A stretch of 64,000 nucleotides of DNA from Rhizophagus clarus (taxonomy: Eukaryota; Glomeromycota; Glomeromycetes; Glomerales; Glomeraceae): assembly GCA_015698045.1 (NCBI GenBank), contig BLAL01000176.1, positions 496,001-560,000 on the forward strand, in the 5' to 3' direction. The notes below the pieces were generated by a model. That model was not told where the DNA came from. It did not search any database and saw only the letters and a program-made list of their open reading frames with translations. Below, piece after piece: positions 1 through 10,919 of this stretch. A program made the position numbers and the translations under genes. Position 1 is the first letter of the stretch, and each line of letters begins with the position of its first letter.

Positions 1-1230
1 AAACAACAAATTTTCTACTAATCTTTTTCAACAAAACACATTTTCTTTAGCAGAATTATCTAACAAACATTTTTTTTTTGCAATGAAATTATCTTATCAA
101 ACTTCTAGCCACACATTTTTATCTGTTATAAAAATGCATGAAATTTATAAATGATAATGTTTGTTATGACAATTCTTCCTTTATCTGAAAGAGTATCTGA
201 AGGCATTTATAAACTGGATAAAATGCAGGAATAGTTCACCAAAATTTTTTAGTAATTATTTTGTTATTAAAAATTTATGTTATATTATTTACCTTTGAGT
301 TTGAAAGGATCTTTAAAATCTTGGATTTCTAGATAAGAAATATTAATGCCAATTTATCCAAATGTGAACCCAGGATTGTAAATAATACATGAGAAGTATC
401 GGTTATTTGGTAAATATTTTAGTAATGTATTATTCCTGATAATAAATAACATGAAGCAAAAAATTTTAAATTCAGTCTCAAAGGCATAATATTTTTTTTA
501 ATTGTATCTACAAAATAATATATCAGACCAGTCCATTCCAATAATAAAATTTTTTAAAGATATGGTATATCAAGAAATCCAGAGCACCGGGGCTAAATTC
601 TTATAGATTACGATAATCCTTTCCGGTCCTCAACTCAAGATTTTACTTATGTTGAAGATCCAGTATATCAAACTTCACTGTGTATATCATTTTCAGAAAG
701 GATTTGTTAGTGTTTGGATCTATATTGGAATAAATATATGAAAGTCATCAACATAAGTGATTTTATAACTTCAGATATGACATGTTTTATATAATTTGAT
801 AAGTGCAGAATTCGTTACATTATTAGGGTATCACACAGCTAATTAATCAATAATGATTTTGATAAGTTTCGACTTGGGGTGGTAAATGGACTAATAAAAA
901 CAAACATATGTATAGTCTCACGTGAAATTCGCTATTACAGATTTTTTTGATGAAAATTTATACCGATCACTTTTTAATACATTTTTTTCCTTAAAGTCTT
1001 CCTGTATTTATTTAATCATTTAGTATTGCATAAAAACTAAAAGAGCTCATTTTATCAAACTTTTAATATTTCTGATTTTTTAATGGGAATAATGCCTCAG
1101 CACTGTTATTACAAGATGATTGTTTTCGCCATGAGTTTGAGGAATTTTGTTTGGTGTAAATCCATTTTTATGCCATTACCCTTGTATTTATGAATTTGTA
1201 AAAACTAGAATTTATTTTATTGTTATCCAC
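1..1230. other. intergenic, no firm gene
   Basis: No gene can be supported here. A short coding-like stretch (about 606-720, plus) reads openly for some 35 codons, and a minus-strand stretch near 300-350 ends in a possible donor, but neither has a recognisable domain. The left arm of an inverted repeat lies at 876-917. Confidence 0.5.
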
Positions 1231-1891
1231 CAACAACAAGTTGAAGGATTATTTAATAAATTAGATTTAAAGACGCATTCTAATATGACAGAGAATCTCA
1301 AGGAATCAAAATTAAGATAAACTACAACAAATCTTGATAAAAAAAATCCAAAAGATTCCCTTAAAGATAGACTTAAAGAAATTCGTTCACAAAGAAGAAA
1401 ATCAAAAGAGGTTCTTTTAGAGATGCAAGAAAATCGATTAAATAGCGAAATTCAAGGTCAAATCTCTTTGAACAGATGTTTGGAAAATAAATTTAAATAA
1501 TTGCTTTTACAATTTTACTAAAATTTTAACCAACTTTATTTTTAAAAATACTGACATTTCCGAATTAATATGTAATTTCGGCAAACTTTATATGTACTAA
1601 TTTTAAAAATACCGGCATTTCCGAAACAGAGCGCTTTTTTTCAATATTACTATAGAAACAGTTTTTCACCATAGACGAAATAAAAAAGTTATTATAAAGC
1701 TTATTTTATGACTTTTATGTTTCTTTTTCGGAAAAAGCTTTCTGTTTCAAAGTTTAAAAATACATCAATGTTAATAGGGAATTTATTATTGAATAGCTTA
1801 AACGATCATTAATTAAAATCTATCATATAGTGATAGTAAATCTTATAGGACTATACATATGTTTGATTTTGTTAGTCCATTTACCACCCCC
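876..1891. repeat. inverted repeat pair about 1 kb apart
   Basis: The arm at 876-917 (GGTGGTAAATGGACTAA... CATATGTATAGTC) recurs as its reverse complement at 1849-1891 with a few differences. The arms could be the ends of a roughly 1 kb mobile element that contains the coding remnant at 1231-1500, or two independent insertions of one repeat. No target-site duplication could be defined. Confidence 0.55.
1231..1500 (+). pseudogene. coding remnant, lysine/glutamate-rich C-terminus
   Basis: One frame reads QQQVEGLFNKLDLKTHSNMTENL, meets a single TAA at about 1318, then continues in the same frame with a charged, helix-prone tail (LKDRLKEIRSQRRKSKEV) to a stop at 1498-1500. The amino-acid composition is far from random for such AT-rich DNA, so this is probably the end of a decayed gene, perhaps carried by the element bounded by the inverted repeat at 876/1891. 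No start or domain is recognised. Confidence 0.4.
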
Positions 1892-2048
1892 AACAAGCCG
1901 TCGTCCAACGAGATTCATTTGCAGTACGACTTGAGACCTCCACCCAAAATTTTTTTTTCTTAAATTAAGCTTCTTACTTTTGACTTTAAAATAATATAAA
2001 AAAATAATCAAATAATTAAAATTAAATTATATAGTAATTAAAACAAAA

Positions 2049-2966
2049 TTAATATCTTATACTAACCAGCTTGATGAGAAAAGGTTTAAAAAAGGTACTG
2101 TACAGTACATACTGTAAATGATCAGCAAAATCACATTTCACTATATCTTGTGCTACCAAATTAATTGCATGAGCAATAGATCGAATATTCACGTGCAAGT
2201 CTGACATTAGCACCATTGTCGCTAGTAATTGCTGAAAATTTACTGGGCCCAACTGCTTCCAAATAAGTTTTATCTCATCCGTAATAAATTCTCCTGTATA
2301 TGAATCATCGGAAAAATCACTTAATTGATATGGATATTCATTTCTTTCAGGTGTTATAATGATAATGTTCTAGTAAGAATGATTTTTCCACTACTCCAAC
2401 CGTCTAAGTAAAACAAAAAAATCAATAATATTCAATTTCAAATCTAAAATTATATACCGAGAGTCAAATTTTTTTTTTTTATTTAATATCTATTTCTTTT
2501 AAGGCTCATAAAAAAAGGGTTTTTCAATAACACATTAAGGAATCCCACAAATAGTAAATGCTTTTGCCCATGTCTGATTAATTATTTCAGTTTTTCTTTT
2601 TCTAAAGTACGACCAGCAAATCTATCTAACGTTTTTTGACCAGAAGGGTAAAGGTGTAGAAAGCTTTCTTTTACTATTTTTGTTATTGAATCCATTATTA
2701 TTATCATCACTTAATAATACTATAGAAAGAAATGCACGAATAACTTCATTAGGTGCTGAATTACTGTACGATGATTAGCAAAACTAACTTCCAAATAACA
2801 AGGTTCTCCAGTCTTTGCTACAACAATTACATGTTGCTTTATATTTGCCTTTTACTTTTTCATCACCATGTGTAAAATGATCCTACACTTCTCCTAGTGG
2901 CCATCCTCCATTATTTTTGGGATTTTTTGAAGTTTTTGGTATACTGCACTCAGTATTAGAAGACAT
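2049..2966 (-). pseudogene. hAT transposase relic (BED finger plus part of catalytic domain)
   Basis: The minus strand from an ATG at 2966 reads a BED-finger-like start: W-P-L-G-E-V, an in-frame stop, then D-H-F-x-x-G-D and C-N-C-C. Further on the remains of an hAT transposase core appear: LDGWSS, then after a frame change TPERNEYPYQLSDFSDDSYTGEFITDEIKLI, and finally IAHAINLVAQDIVK. The order DGW, xTGEFITDEI, AHAINLVAQDI is that of BED-finger hAT transposases. Stops and frameshifts separate the pieces, and the C-terminal dimerisation region was not found below 2049, so the copy is dead and truncated. Confidence 0.7.
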
Positions 2967-3400
2967 AGTTTAAGTTCTTAAACAAATTTTTTGCCAAAAT
3001 TTGTGGTTAAGGTATTTGAACTGCAATCAGATCGTATAAATAAAATTTTCATAAAATAGAATTTTTTATATAAAAAAATTCTTCTAAAAGATATTTTGAT
3101 TCTACTTGTTTTAAAATTAAATTGTTTCTTCTATCCATTTACAAAAAAAAAATCTAAAAAAATCAATGATTTAAAGTGCCACAGAATTGTAATAAAAGAA
3201 AAAAAAAATTTTTTTTTAAATAAATCTACAGATTCACGTAAAATGTTGAATATTGGAGATAATTTTTTGGGTTCAGTTGTCGGTAAGACATGTGATTAAG
3301 TGCTTAATTTTGATTGATTGAAAGTTTTGACAAGGTTTCAACGTTCGACATTAGCCATTTATAGTTTCATCAGGCAACTATATGCAAAATCTAGAAATTT
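2967..3400. other. intergenic
   Basis: AT-rich sequence with homopolymer runs. A 67-codon open frame at 3096-3299 is lysine/asparagine-rich and has no recognisable motif; it is treated as chance. Confidence 0.5.
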
Positions 3401-3409
3401 TCTAACGGT

Positions 3410-3870
3410 CCATTTAAATACAGTACGAGCGAAAAAGGACCTTAGTTAAAATTATGTAATATAGAGGAAATAAAAATAAACAAATCAAAAAATCAATAAG
3501 GAAATAAAATAATAATAATTTAAGAACGATAGTAATAATACAGTAAATATCTTTGATCATCATAATAACCCTCTTTCAAACTTTGTACGTCAATATCCTT
3601 CCCGTTTAATTTGCCTATTATACATCATAATCAACGTTTTGTTCTTATATCTGTTCTCTCAATTTTGTTTGCATATTCTTCCTTATTCAAACTCAAATTT
3701 TATAATTTTTTTACGCTTAACTTTTCACGTTTAATACTTTTATATCTTAATTGTTCATACACTGTCAGGTATTTTCTTCAGTTGATGTAAGCATATTATA
3801 ATGCTACTGATACTGATGAATGTCACCGTCTATTAGTACTACTAGTAGGTTATCATCCTGGACTTTGAAT
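3410..3870 (-). pseudogene. decayed copy of the MGNVLS coiled-coil gene
   Basis: This stretch aligns along its length with the intact minus-strand gene at 8590-9075 and its 3' flank near 8370-8590: the shared tail ACAGTACGA(G/A)CGAAAAAGGAC, the block ending GTTTAATTTGCCTATTATAC, and the TTTTACGCTTAA/TTTCACGTTTAAT repeats that encode the charged helix. Many deletions and stops remove the reading frame. It indicates an older duplication that brought along the 3' flank as well as the coding part. Confidence 0.75.
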
Positions 3871-4432
3871 AAAACGGCACTTCACAGGAAAGCCAAGCGG
3901 AAACTGATGAGCTAACTGATTCACATCTTAGAATTATTAAAACAAAATTATTAGATTTAGGAACAAACCTGATTTATAATGATAACTCTATCCAAAAATC
4001 ATGAAGAAGAGTTTTAAAAAGGCACCTACTTTATAGTAATAAGAGGTCATGCATGTAGATTGTGCGATGGAAAATCGAGTGTTAAGACAAGAAATGAGAG
4101 AGACGCTTGGCAGTTAGTGAAGAGCATCGATGAAGCGTTAATCACTTAACGGTTAAGCAACAAAACATGGTTTCTGTAAAGCAACGAAATATTATCTTCA
4201 TGTATTTGCAACAATTAATAAATTTGATTATTAAACAGAATGGAGCTGTACCAATATCAATATATATAATTTTACGTTTAAGCAATTAAACCAATAAATA
4301 TAATAATTTAAAAGATTTATTAATATAAAATAAATATTTAATAAATATAAATATATATACCATCTATACTATATAAGTAGAAATAGAAATAAAACTAATT
4401 TTAAACCATTGAATTCAATTTCCTAAGAAATT
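3871..4432. other. intergenic
   Basis: No gene seen. AT-rich sequence, the 3' flank of kinase gene A; the part next to the stop at 4433 resembles the 3' flanks of the other family-1 kinase copies. Confidence 0.5.
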
Positions 4433-6271
4433 TCATTCGGTATTAGATTCATCATCTTGACAAATTTCATTTAATTCTAAAAGTAATAATTAAATAAATA
4501 TTATGGCAGTAATATTTTCATAAAAATTACAAACAAAATAATAATTACCTAATTCACTTAATTGGACGTCCAAACATTCTGAAACTATATGATTAATAGT
4601 ATTATAGAACATTAATATTAATATCATAATTACTAATAGAAATGGAAATACTTACTTGGATTAACTGATGCAGATTGAATATTAGAATTAATAAAAAAAA
4701 AAATAATTACTGACACAAATTTATTTTTAAGGTAAATGTAAAATTAAGTTAAATTACCTGAATTAATTTGAATGGCTGATAAATCTGTTGAATTTACTGG
4801 TTTTGGAAGATTTTTGAAATTTATGAGTCTACTAGTATAGATTGCTTGTGGATGAGTTTGAATATTCTTTGGTTTATCTTCATTTGACCTGTTCCTGAAT
4901 TTTTCCTTTCTAATTTCATCACATTTCTTTACTTGAGAATAAATTTCACCCACTTTATCATATGCTTCATCATCCCACTTTTTTAATATCAGATACAATT
5001 CTTTAGTAGTTGGTCTATTTTTTATTTCAGCATCCCAACATTTTATTACCAAATCTGCAAGTAATTTTGGTATATCTTCAGAAATTTTTGGTCTAAGTCC
5101 TTTACATATTTTAATAGCTAAAAATTCATCATGAGAAATATCATTAAAAGGAATTTCTTCAGAAAGAAACTCATTCATCATTATTCCAAATGAGTAAATA
5201 TCTGCTGCTTTTGTATATTGATGTCCACGTAAAACTTCTGGTGCTATATATGGTAATACTCCATAAATTCCTTTAACTGCTGTTTGTTCTTCATTTGCTG
5301 GTTGACACATTCCTAAATCGCTTATATATGGATACCCTTTATCATGAAGTATATTTCCTAAATGAAAATCTTTATGAACTTTTCCAGCATTATGAATATC
5401 TAAAAGTCCTCTTGCAATTTGTCGTAATTTATCAATTTTTTCTGTATAATCTATATAATCTTCAGATTTATTCAAATAATTTCTCAAATTTCCATCATCA
5501 CAATAGTCTAAAACCATCATATACTCTCTAGTATTTGGATCCTGAGTTATTCCATAACATTGAATAATATCAACAAGATAAATATGAAGATAAGATTTAA
5601 TCTAATTGTTAAAAAAAATTTTGTTAATAAATAAATACAAATAACAATTTTTAAATTTAAGACAAAGTAAATTTAAATTACCTCATTTAAAAAATCTGAA
5701 CTTATATTAGAAGAATTTTTTAAACTTTTCAATGCAAATTTATTATCTTTAAGTCTAAGCCATTTTTGATTTTCAATATCCCAATAATAAATAAATCCTT
5801 CAGGCCATTCGGCTGAGTAAATTTTACCAAAACCACCTTCTGCAATATAAGTGATATTTTGAAATTTTTCAAAAGGTATCCATTCAAGACATTTTTTATA
5901 ATATACAGCATTAAGTTGTGATTGTTGTATAAATTCATCAATTATTTTATTTCCACTAGTCCAATTTTCAAAGTTATCCTTAAATCTTTTAGCATTACAA
6001 GGTTGGCACCATCTTTCTCCTGTACCAGGTTCTTTACATTCTCCACATATTCCATATACTTGTTTTCTTTTTTCTAAATCTTCTATATAAACTACTCTTT
6101 CATCTACATCTTCTGACTCAGTAGTAGAAATTGTAACATGATACTTTTAATGATAAAAAATTATTATTATTAAACTATAAAAAGTCAATATTATCAACGA
6201 GTAATTTGAATTGTTCATACCTGGTAATCACCAACAACACCTTTCCATAAATTCTTTGGTTTTTCTTCCAT
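4433..6271 (-). CDS. TKL-type protein kinase with CX2C N-terminal domain (gene A)
   Basis: Six exons on the minus strand: 6271-6221, 6143-5682, 5601-4758, 4664-4656 (a 9 nt micro-exon), 4584-4549 and 4476-4433. All joins are GT-AG and keep phase, giving about 481 residues. The first part has CGEC...WCQPC, a possible zinc knuckle, then the block NWTSGNKIIDEFIQQSQLNA. The kinase domain has a glycine loop (EGGFGKIYSAEW), the ATP lysine in FALKSLKN, catalytic loop HKDFHLGN (Asp and Asn present, Arg replaced by Lys), DLG instead of DFG, APEVLRG, DIYSFGIMMNE and a CWD...RPT end. It should be an active cytosolic Ser/Thr or dual-specificity kinase; substrate unknown. The tail HPQAIYTSR and the end ELNEICQDDES recur in genes F, I and J. 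Confidence 0.88.
4656..4664 (-). other. 9-nt micro-exon of kinase gene A
   Basis: TTAATCCAA sits between a CATCAG acceptor and a GTAAGT donor. It is needed to join the upstream phase-1 exon to the exon starting TTTCAGAATG in frame, but skipping it also keeps frame (9 nt). Gene I has a 12 nt counterpart at 45603-45614. Confidence 0.6.
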
Positions 6272-6430
6272 AATAATTAATTTGAATTATATAACTATTT
6301 AATTTAATTTACGAAATATTTACGTTAATCGAAAAATTACGAAAAAAAAAGTGAAACGAAATATAAATGCACATTTGTACTACTGTTTGTACTAAGCTAA
6401 ACCATTTATGATTTTTTGTACTAAACAACT
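6272..6430 (-). promoter_or_regulatory. conserved 5' flank of family-1 kinases (copy A)
   Basis: The 150 bp upstream of the ATG recurs upstream of genes F (28165-28331), I (43710-43851) and J (48070-48209). Shared parts are repeats of TAGTACAA, the block TTTCGTAA..CCGTTTCAC, a T-run, and TTTTTCGATTAACGTAAATA just before the start. Such conservation next to the start suggests a shared promoter and 5' leader, although recent duplication alone could also explain it. Confidence 0.55.
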
Positions 6431-8010
6431 CTCATTCAGCTGATCATCATGAAAAAAAAGGTATTTTTATTGATCATTGAAAATTACATCAATGATAAAT
6501 TGTATTTAGAAAAATTATTTTAATACTCAATTTAGGATTATAAAGTATGAGATATAAAGATGTAGCAACTGGAGAAATTTTTTTAAAAAAAATGAATATA
6601 ACATGCGAACATCATGCTGTAAGTCATGCTGTAGACGTTAAAAATTATGTTTGAAATAATTATTTTGATTCTTAACCTATATAGTCTTAACCATCATAAT
6701 TATAAACAATTATTTTAAATAAAAATTAATTAATATTCGTCTTATCAAATTTTTACAATGTAATCCACTTAATTAAACCTTGCCCGAGACGATAAATGAT
6801 ATTTACCGCAAGGTATGATGAAAAACATATTTTAATAAACTAAATACAATTTATTTAGAATCACAAACCAAACAATGATGCTGGTCTGATTCACAATTCA
6901 TATATTATTCAGAAACACAAAATTGGGGACAATGCGTATAATAATATAAATCGTGACTTTCTAGGATTCTTTTGAAAAAATTCGATTGCATAGACAATTA
7001 ATCATTTTTGTACAGATTTTGTTATAAATGGACACAAACATGGTAAGCGAAAATAAACTACACTATATTCGCTTATTATTCACAAGAAGAGAATAAGTAT
7101 TCAAATCTCTTCATTTTCCTTTTTTCCTCTTAATCCTAGAATAGTTTTTTTTCGTATATTCTTTTAATGTCGTTACTTATTATAATATCTCTATTAAATT
7201 AATTAATTTATCATAAAACACTTTCTTATACTCATAAACGAAAAAAGCAATAACTTTTTTATTCTAAAAAAAAACAACTCATTTTACTAACTGGCATTTT
7301 ATTTATATGTTCTATATAAAATATTAGACGGCTTAAAAAAAAAATCTTTGACAACTGAAATATTGAATATTCCCAATTTACCTTAATAAACACACAAAAC
7401 TTTTTTTATTAAGAAAACTATATGCCGCGCGTTTATATTTTTATTACCATTCACAATATCTATTATTTAGAATTTTTTTTTTTACAGTATGTAAATAAGT
7501 TTTATATAATTTTATTTAGAATATTTTTATAATTTTAACGCCAACAGCGCCAACTAACCTTTCAAACTAAATTATTCAAAATTATTACCTTTTATTTATT
7601 TTCGATCGTAAAATTCGATTATCCTTTATAATTTTACTTATATTTAAGTAATTTAACCCAAATGTTGTTATAAAACTTTTTATAATCTTTTATAGGGCTT
7701 TATCAAGTAATAATAATTTCAATTTATAAAGTCATATTTTTATATTTTTTTAAATTTTAAACTGATGATTTATTCTTTCTCTACTTTTCTATTTTATTTT
7801 TGACAATTTATGAAAGAAACATTCAAAAATTTTCGAAAGAAAAATAATTCATTTTTTTTAAAAAATATATATATATATATTATTATTATTTGAAAGGAGA
7901 GGGGAAAATGCCCCTAAAAAATTTTTGAAGGAAATGATAATAATAACTGCTAGAAAGAAATTTGATGAACGTAAATCGTATAGTTTGCAATATATAAATT
8001 ATGGTAGCAA
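6431..8010 (-). repeat. duplicated upstream flank of kinase gene A
   Basis: Blocks in this span reappear in the same order, reverse-complemented, upstream of gene J at about 47190-48070: the segment with ATCATTTATCGTCTCG, the segment with AGAATAAGTATTCAA, and the segment ending at TTTGCAATATATAAATTATG. Parts also lie upstream of gene I near 43210-43400. Genes A and J therefore belong to one inverted segmental duplication of about 3 kb. No gene is seen in the span. Confidence 0.65.
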
Positions 8011-8589
8011 AATTAATTAAATCCTTAGAAAAATTGCGCTCTCAGAAACCGATAAACAGTCGCTCATCATTAAAACGTACCTCCCCATTTTTATACGAAA
8101 AGCAGATCAAAATTTAAGTGAAATATTATATTAATGTAATCCTATAGTTTCTTCCTACAATGAAATCTATTTCTTTCTGATGATAATAATTATTAACACA
8201 AAAATATACCACGTTTACAATAAATCTTGCACCTTATTTTATTGAAAATTATATTCAAAAAAAGAAAAAAAAAATTATACAAATAAATACCCTTTAAATG
8301 AAGTAAGGAAAATTTTTAGAAGATATATACATAACTTAATACATATAATATATAATATAAACATTATTGAATACAGTACGAACGAAAAAGGACTTTAAAC
8401 AAAAAAATATGTAATATAAATAAACAAATCAAATAAATCAGTAAAATAATAATAACAACTTAACAACGACAATAACATAGAATAAAATTATAACATACGT
8501 GTATTCGTTTCGTCCTTTAATGGATATCTGATCATCATAATAATCGCCTTATACCCCTTACACCCCTAACACTTTCAAATTCTCGTACT
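8011..8589. other. intergenic, 3' flank of MGNVLS gene
   Basis: AT-rich; the part from about 8370 is shared with the decayed copy at 3410-3870 and probably holds the 3' UTR of the gene at 8590-9075. No gene seen. Confidence 0.5.
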
Positions 8590-9075
8590 TCAATATCTTT
8601 CTCGTTTAATTTGCCTATTATACGAATAATTATCACCATAATAAACATTTTGTCTTATATCTGGATTGATTTTAAAATTCTTAGTCTGTTCATTTTTGTT
8701 AAATTGATATGATGATGATAAGTTATTATTAATATCATGTGCTTTATGTTTTTCTTTTTCATCTTTTATTCTGAGTCTTTCTAAAGCTTCTTGTTCTCTT
8801 AATTTTTTTGCGTATTCTTCTTGTTCAAATTCAAATTTTTCTAATTCTTTACGTTTAATCCTTTCACGCATATGTCTTTCATATCTTGATTGTTCATACG
8901 ATTGACGGGTACTTTCTTCTTCAGTTGACGTGAACGTATTATAATAATATGGTATCGATGATTGTCTTGTCGTAGTATAAAGAGGATATTGCGTCTGGTA
9001 TTGCTGCGGGTTATTATATCTTGGAGCGTAAGTTTCATCTTCTGGTTGATCCATTAAGGAAAGTACGTTACCCAT
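8590..9075 (-). CDS. small charged coiled-coil protein, likely N-myristoylated
   Basis: Single-exon frame of 161 residues if translation starts at the second ATG (9075). I prefer that start because it gives MGNVLSLM, a good N-myristoylation signal (Gly2, Ser6); the ATG at 9090 would add MFNLT and bury it. After a Tyr/Gln-rich linker (about 15-50) comes a highly charged segment (about 60-112: RYERHMRERIKRKELEKFEF and on) that should form one long helix or coiled coil, then an Asn/Tyr-rich tail. No known enzyme motif. The likely role is a membrane-attached scaffold. Two decayed paralogues lie at 3410-3870 and 27720-27975, so the family is turning over here. Confidence 0.65.
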   Translation of the reverse strand: MGNVLSLMDQPEDETYAPRYNNPQQYQTQYPLYTTTRQSSIPYYYNTFTSTEEESTRQSYEQSRYERHMRERIKRKELEKFEFEQEEYAKKLREQEALERLRIKDEKEKHKAHDINNNLSSSYQFNKNEQTKNFKINPDIRQNVYYGDNYSYNRQIKRERY

Positions 9076-9109
9076 TGTTAAATTGAACAAAGAAAAAAAA
9101 TAAAAACTG

Positions 9110-9225
9110 GAAAAAAGAAAAAAAAATTTTTTTTTTTTTATAGTATGAGAAAGTTAATCGTTGAAAAAAAAAAAATTTTTTTTTTTTTATAGTATGAGAA
9201 AGTTAATCGTTAAAGAAAAAAAATT
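9110..9225. repeat. tandem duplication, unit about 57 bp
   Basis: The string TTTTATAGTATGAGAAAGTT occurs twice, each preceded by an A-run/T-run of hairpin type, directly upstream of the MGNVLS gene. Confidence 0.8.
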
Positions 9226-10919
9226 AATAAGGATTTATTAAACAAAATAGGCCAAAAGTATTTTTTATATTATAAATCGTAAAATCACATGAAAATTTAC
9301 TGTGCACAATGATATCATTGGTCACGCGATATCAGACGATTAATGATCGTTACTTAACAGAGTAAGCATTTCAATAAATTTTATGTCAGTTTAATTATTG
9401 TCATCCGACATTTAACATCCTTATATATAACCTGATAACTATAGAAGAATTATCATGATTAAAAGATTGTTATTAAACGATTGTAAATCGCATCATTGCT
9501 ACGATCACAGCGTCTACAACTATTATAACATTCACACATTGAAGTAATTGAAGCCGAATAATCGAAGCTAAATAACTCATTTACTAATTGTCCATGATGG
9601 TGAATTAATTCATTGATTATCGATTACATATTATTATCCTTCACTAAAAAAAAAAAAAAATCATTTGGTCATTATAATTAAAAAATGTAAAAGTTTGAAA
9701 ATAAAAAAAAAAAAATTTCAACGCAATAATTTTCACGAGTAATAAATAGGGTATGGTCGATAATAGGAAGATCTAGAAAGAATAGGAAAATCCAGAGAAA
9801 CAGAAAACATTTACGGAATACGAATTACGGATCGTTTGATCTTTCATTAATAACAACATTTATGGTTATAAGTTCAAATGATCAAATTAAACATTAAAAG
9901 AAAACAACAGTTTCTTAAAAGCCAGGATCCGTGTTTTTAAACGGACGGACCGGACCGGACCGAAGCACCTAGACCCAAAACGAACAACAATTCATCACCA
10001 GATTTAGTCACCCCATAAATCACGTGATGATCACACTTAAAAAAAGGGTATGTGAAGGAATAAAATAGTAATAACGTATTCAGTTATATTACAATTAAGA
10101 ATCATTTATAATGGTTAGTAAAAAAATATTTTAAATGTACAGTGGTTTGTACAAAATAAGATTCGCCTTAAAAAAAATAAAATGAATCCATCAGCTTTTG
10201 ACATCGTGATGATGAACGTTTTAAATTTTTAGAAATTGGAAAAAGTTTCTTAACATAAAAATAATATTCTTTATGAAATATTAAATAAAATTATCAGGAT
10301 CATAATTCATGATGTTAATTCCGTACTACTACTACCCGAGAATATTGAAATTTTAATACGAATGATTATTTTACCGGTTCAGACGTTCCAGATATTCGAC
10401 TACTAATACAATAATTTATTAATTTATTTTATGCACGTCTTATCAGTACGGTAATCCGAAAGTTCTAATAACGCTCAAAAAAAGAAATCACTGACTTCAA
10501 TGAGAATCACTTCCCATCTCACCCACCATTTCCATTGTTAATCACGCCGCTATTTGCTAAATTTTTTGAAAAATTTTAAAACGATTAGTACTGTATATTG
10601 AATGTATTCAATTTAATTTATAAAAAAAAAAACAATAAAATAAAAAAAAAATTAAACCGTTAAAATTTTCAAATAATATAAAGTAGAATGGAATTCTCTT
10701 TATTTTAATATTCTCATAAATTGCCTCACTATATAATCTATATTACTGTACATATAAATTGCTGTACATATAAACATAAATAAATCTTAATGATTTTCTT
10801 AATTTTTTTTTTTTCTTTCTTAAATATTATTACTTTTTTTATTAACAAAAGTATTAACATATAATAAAAATGTAAATAAATAAATACAATGAATAAAAAC
10901 TAATATAAAAAATTAAATA
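9226..10919. other. intergenic
   Basis: No gene found. Notable are a short GC-rich CGGAC repeat near 9947-9965 and long A-runs. The 3' part is the flank of kinase gene B. Confidence 0.5.
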
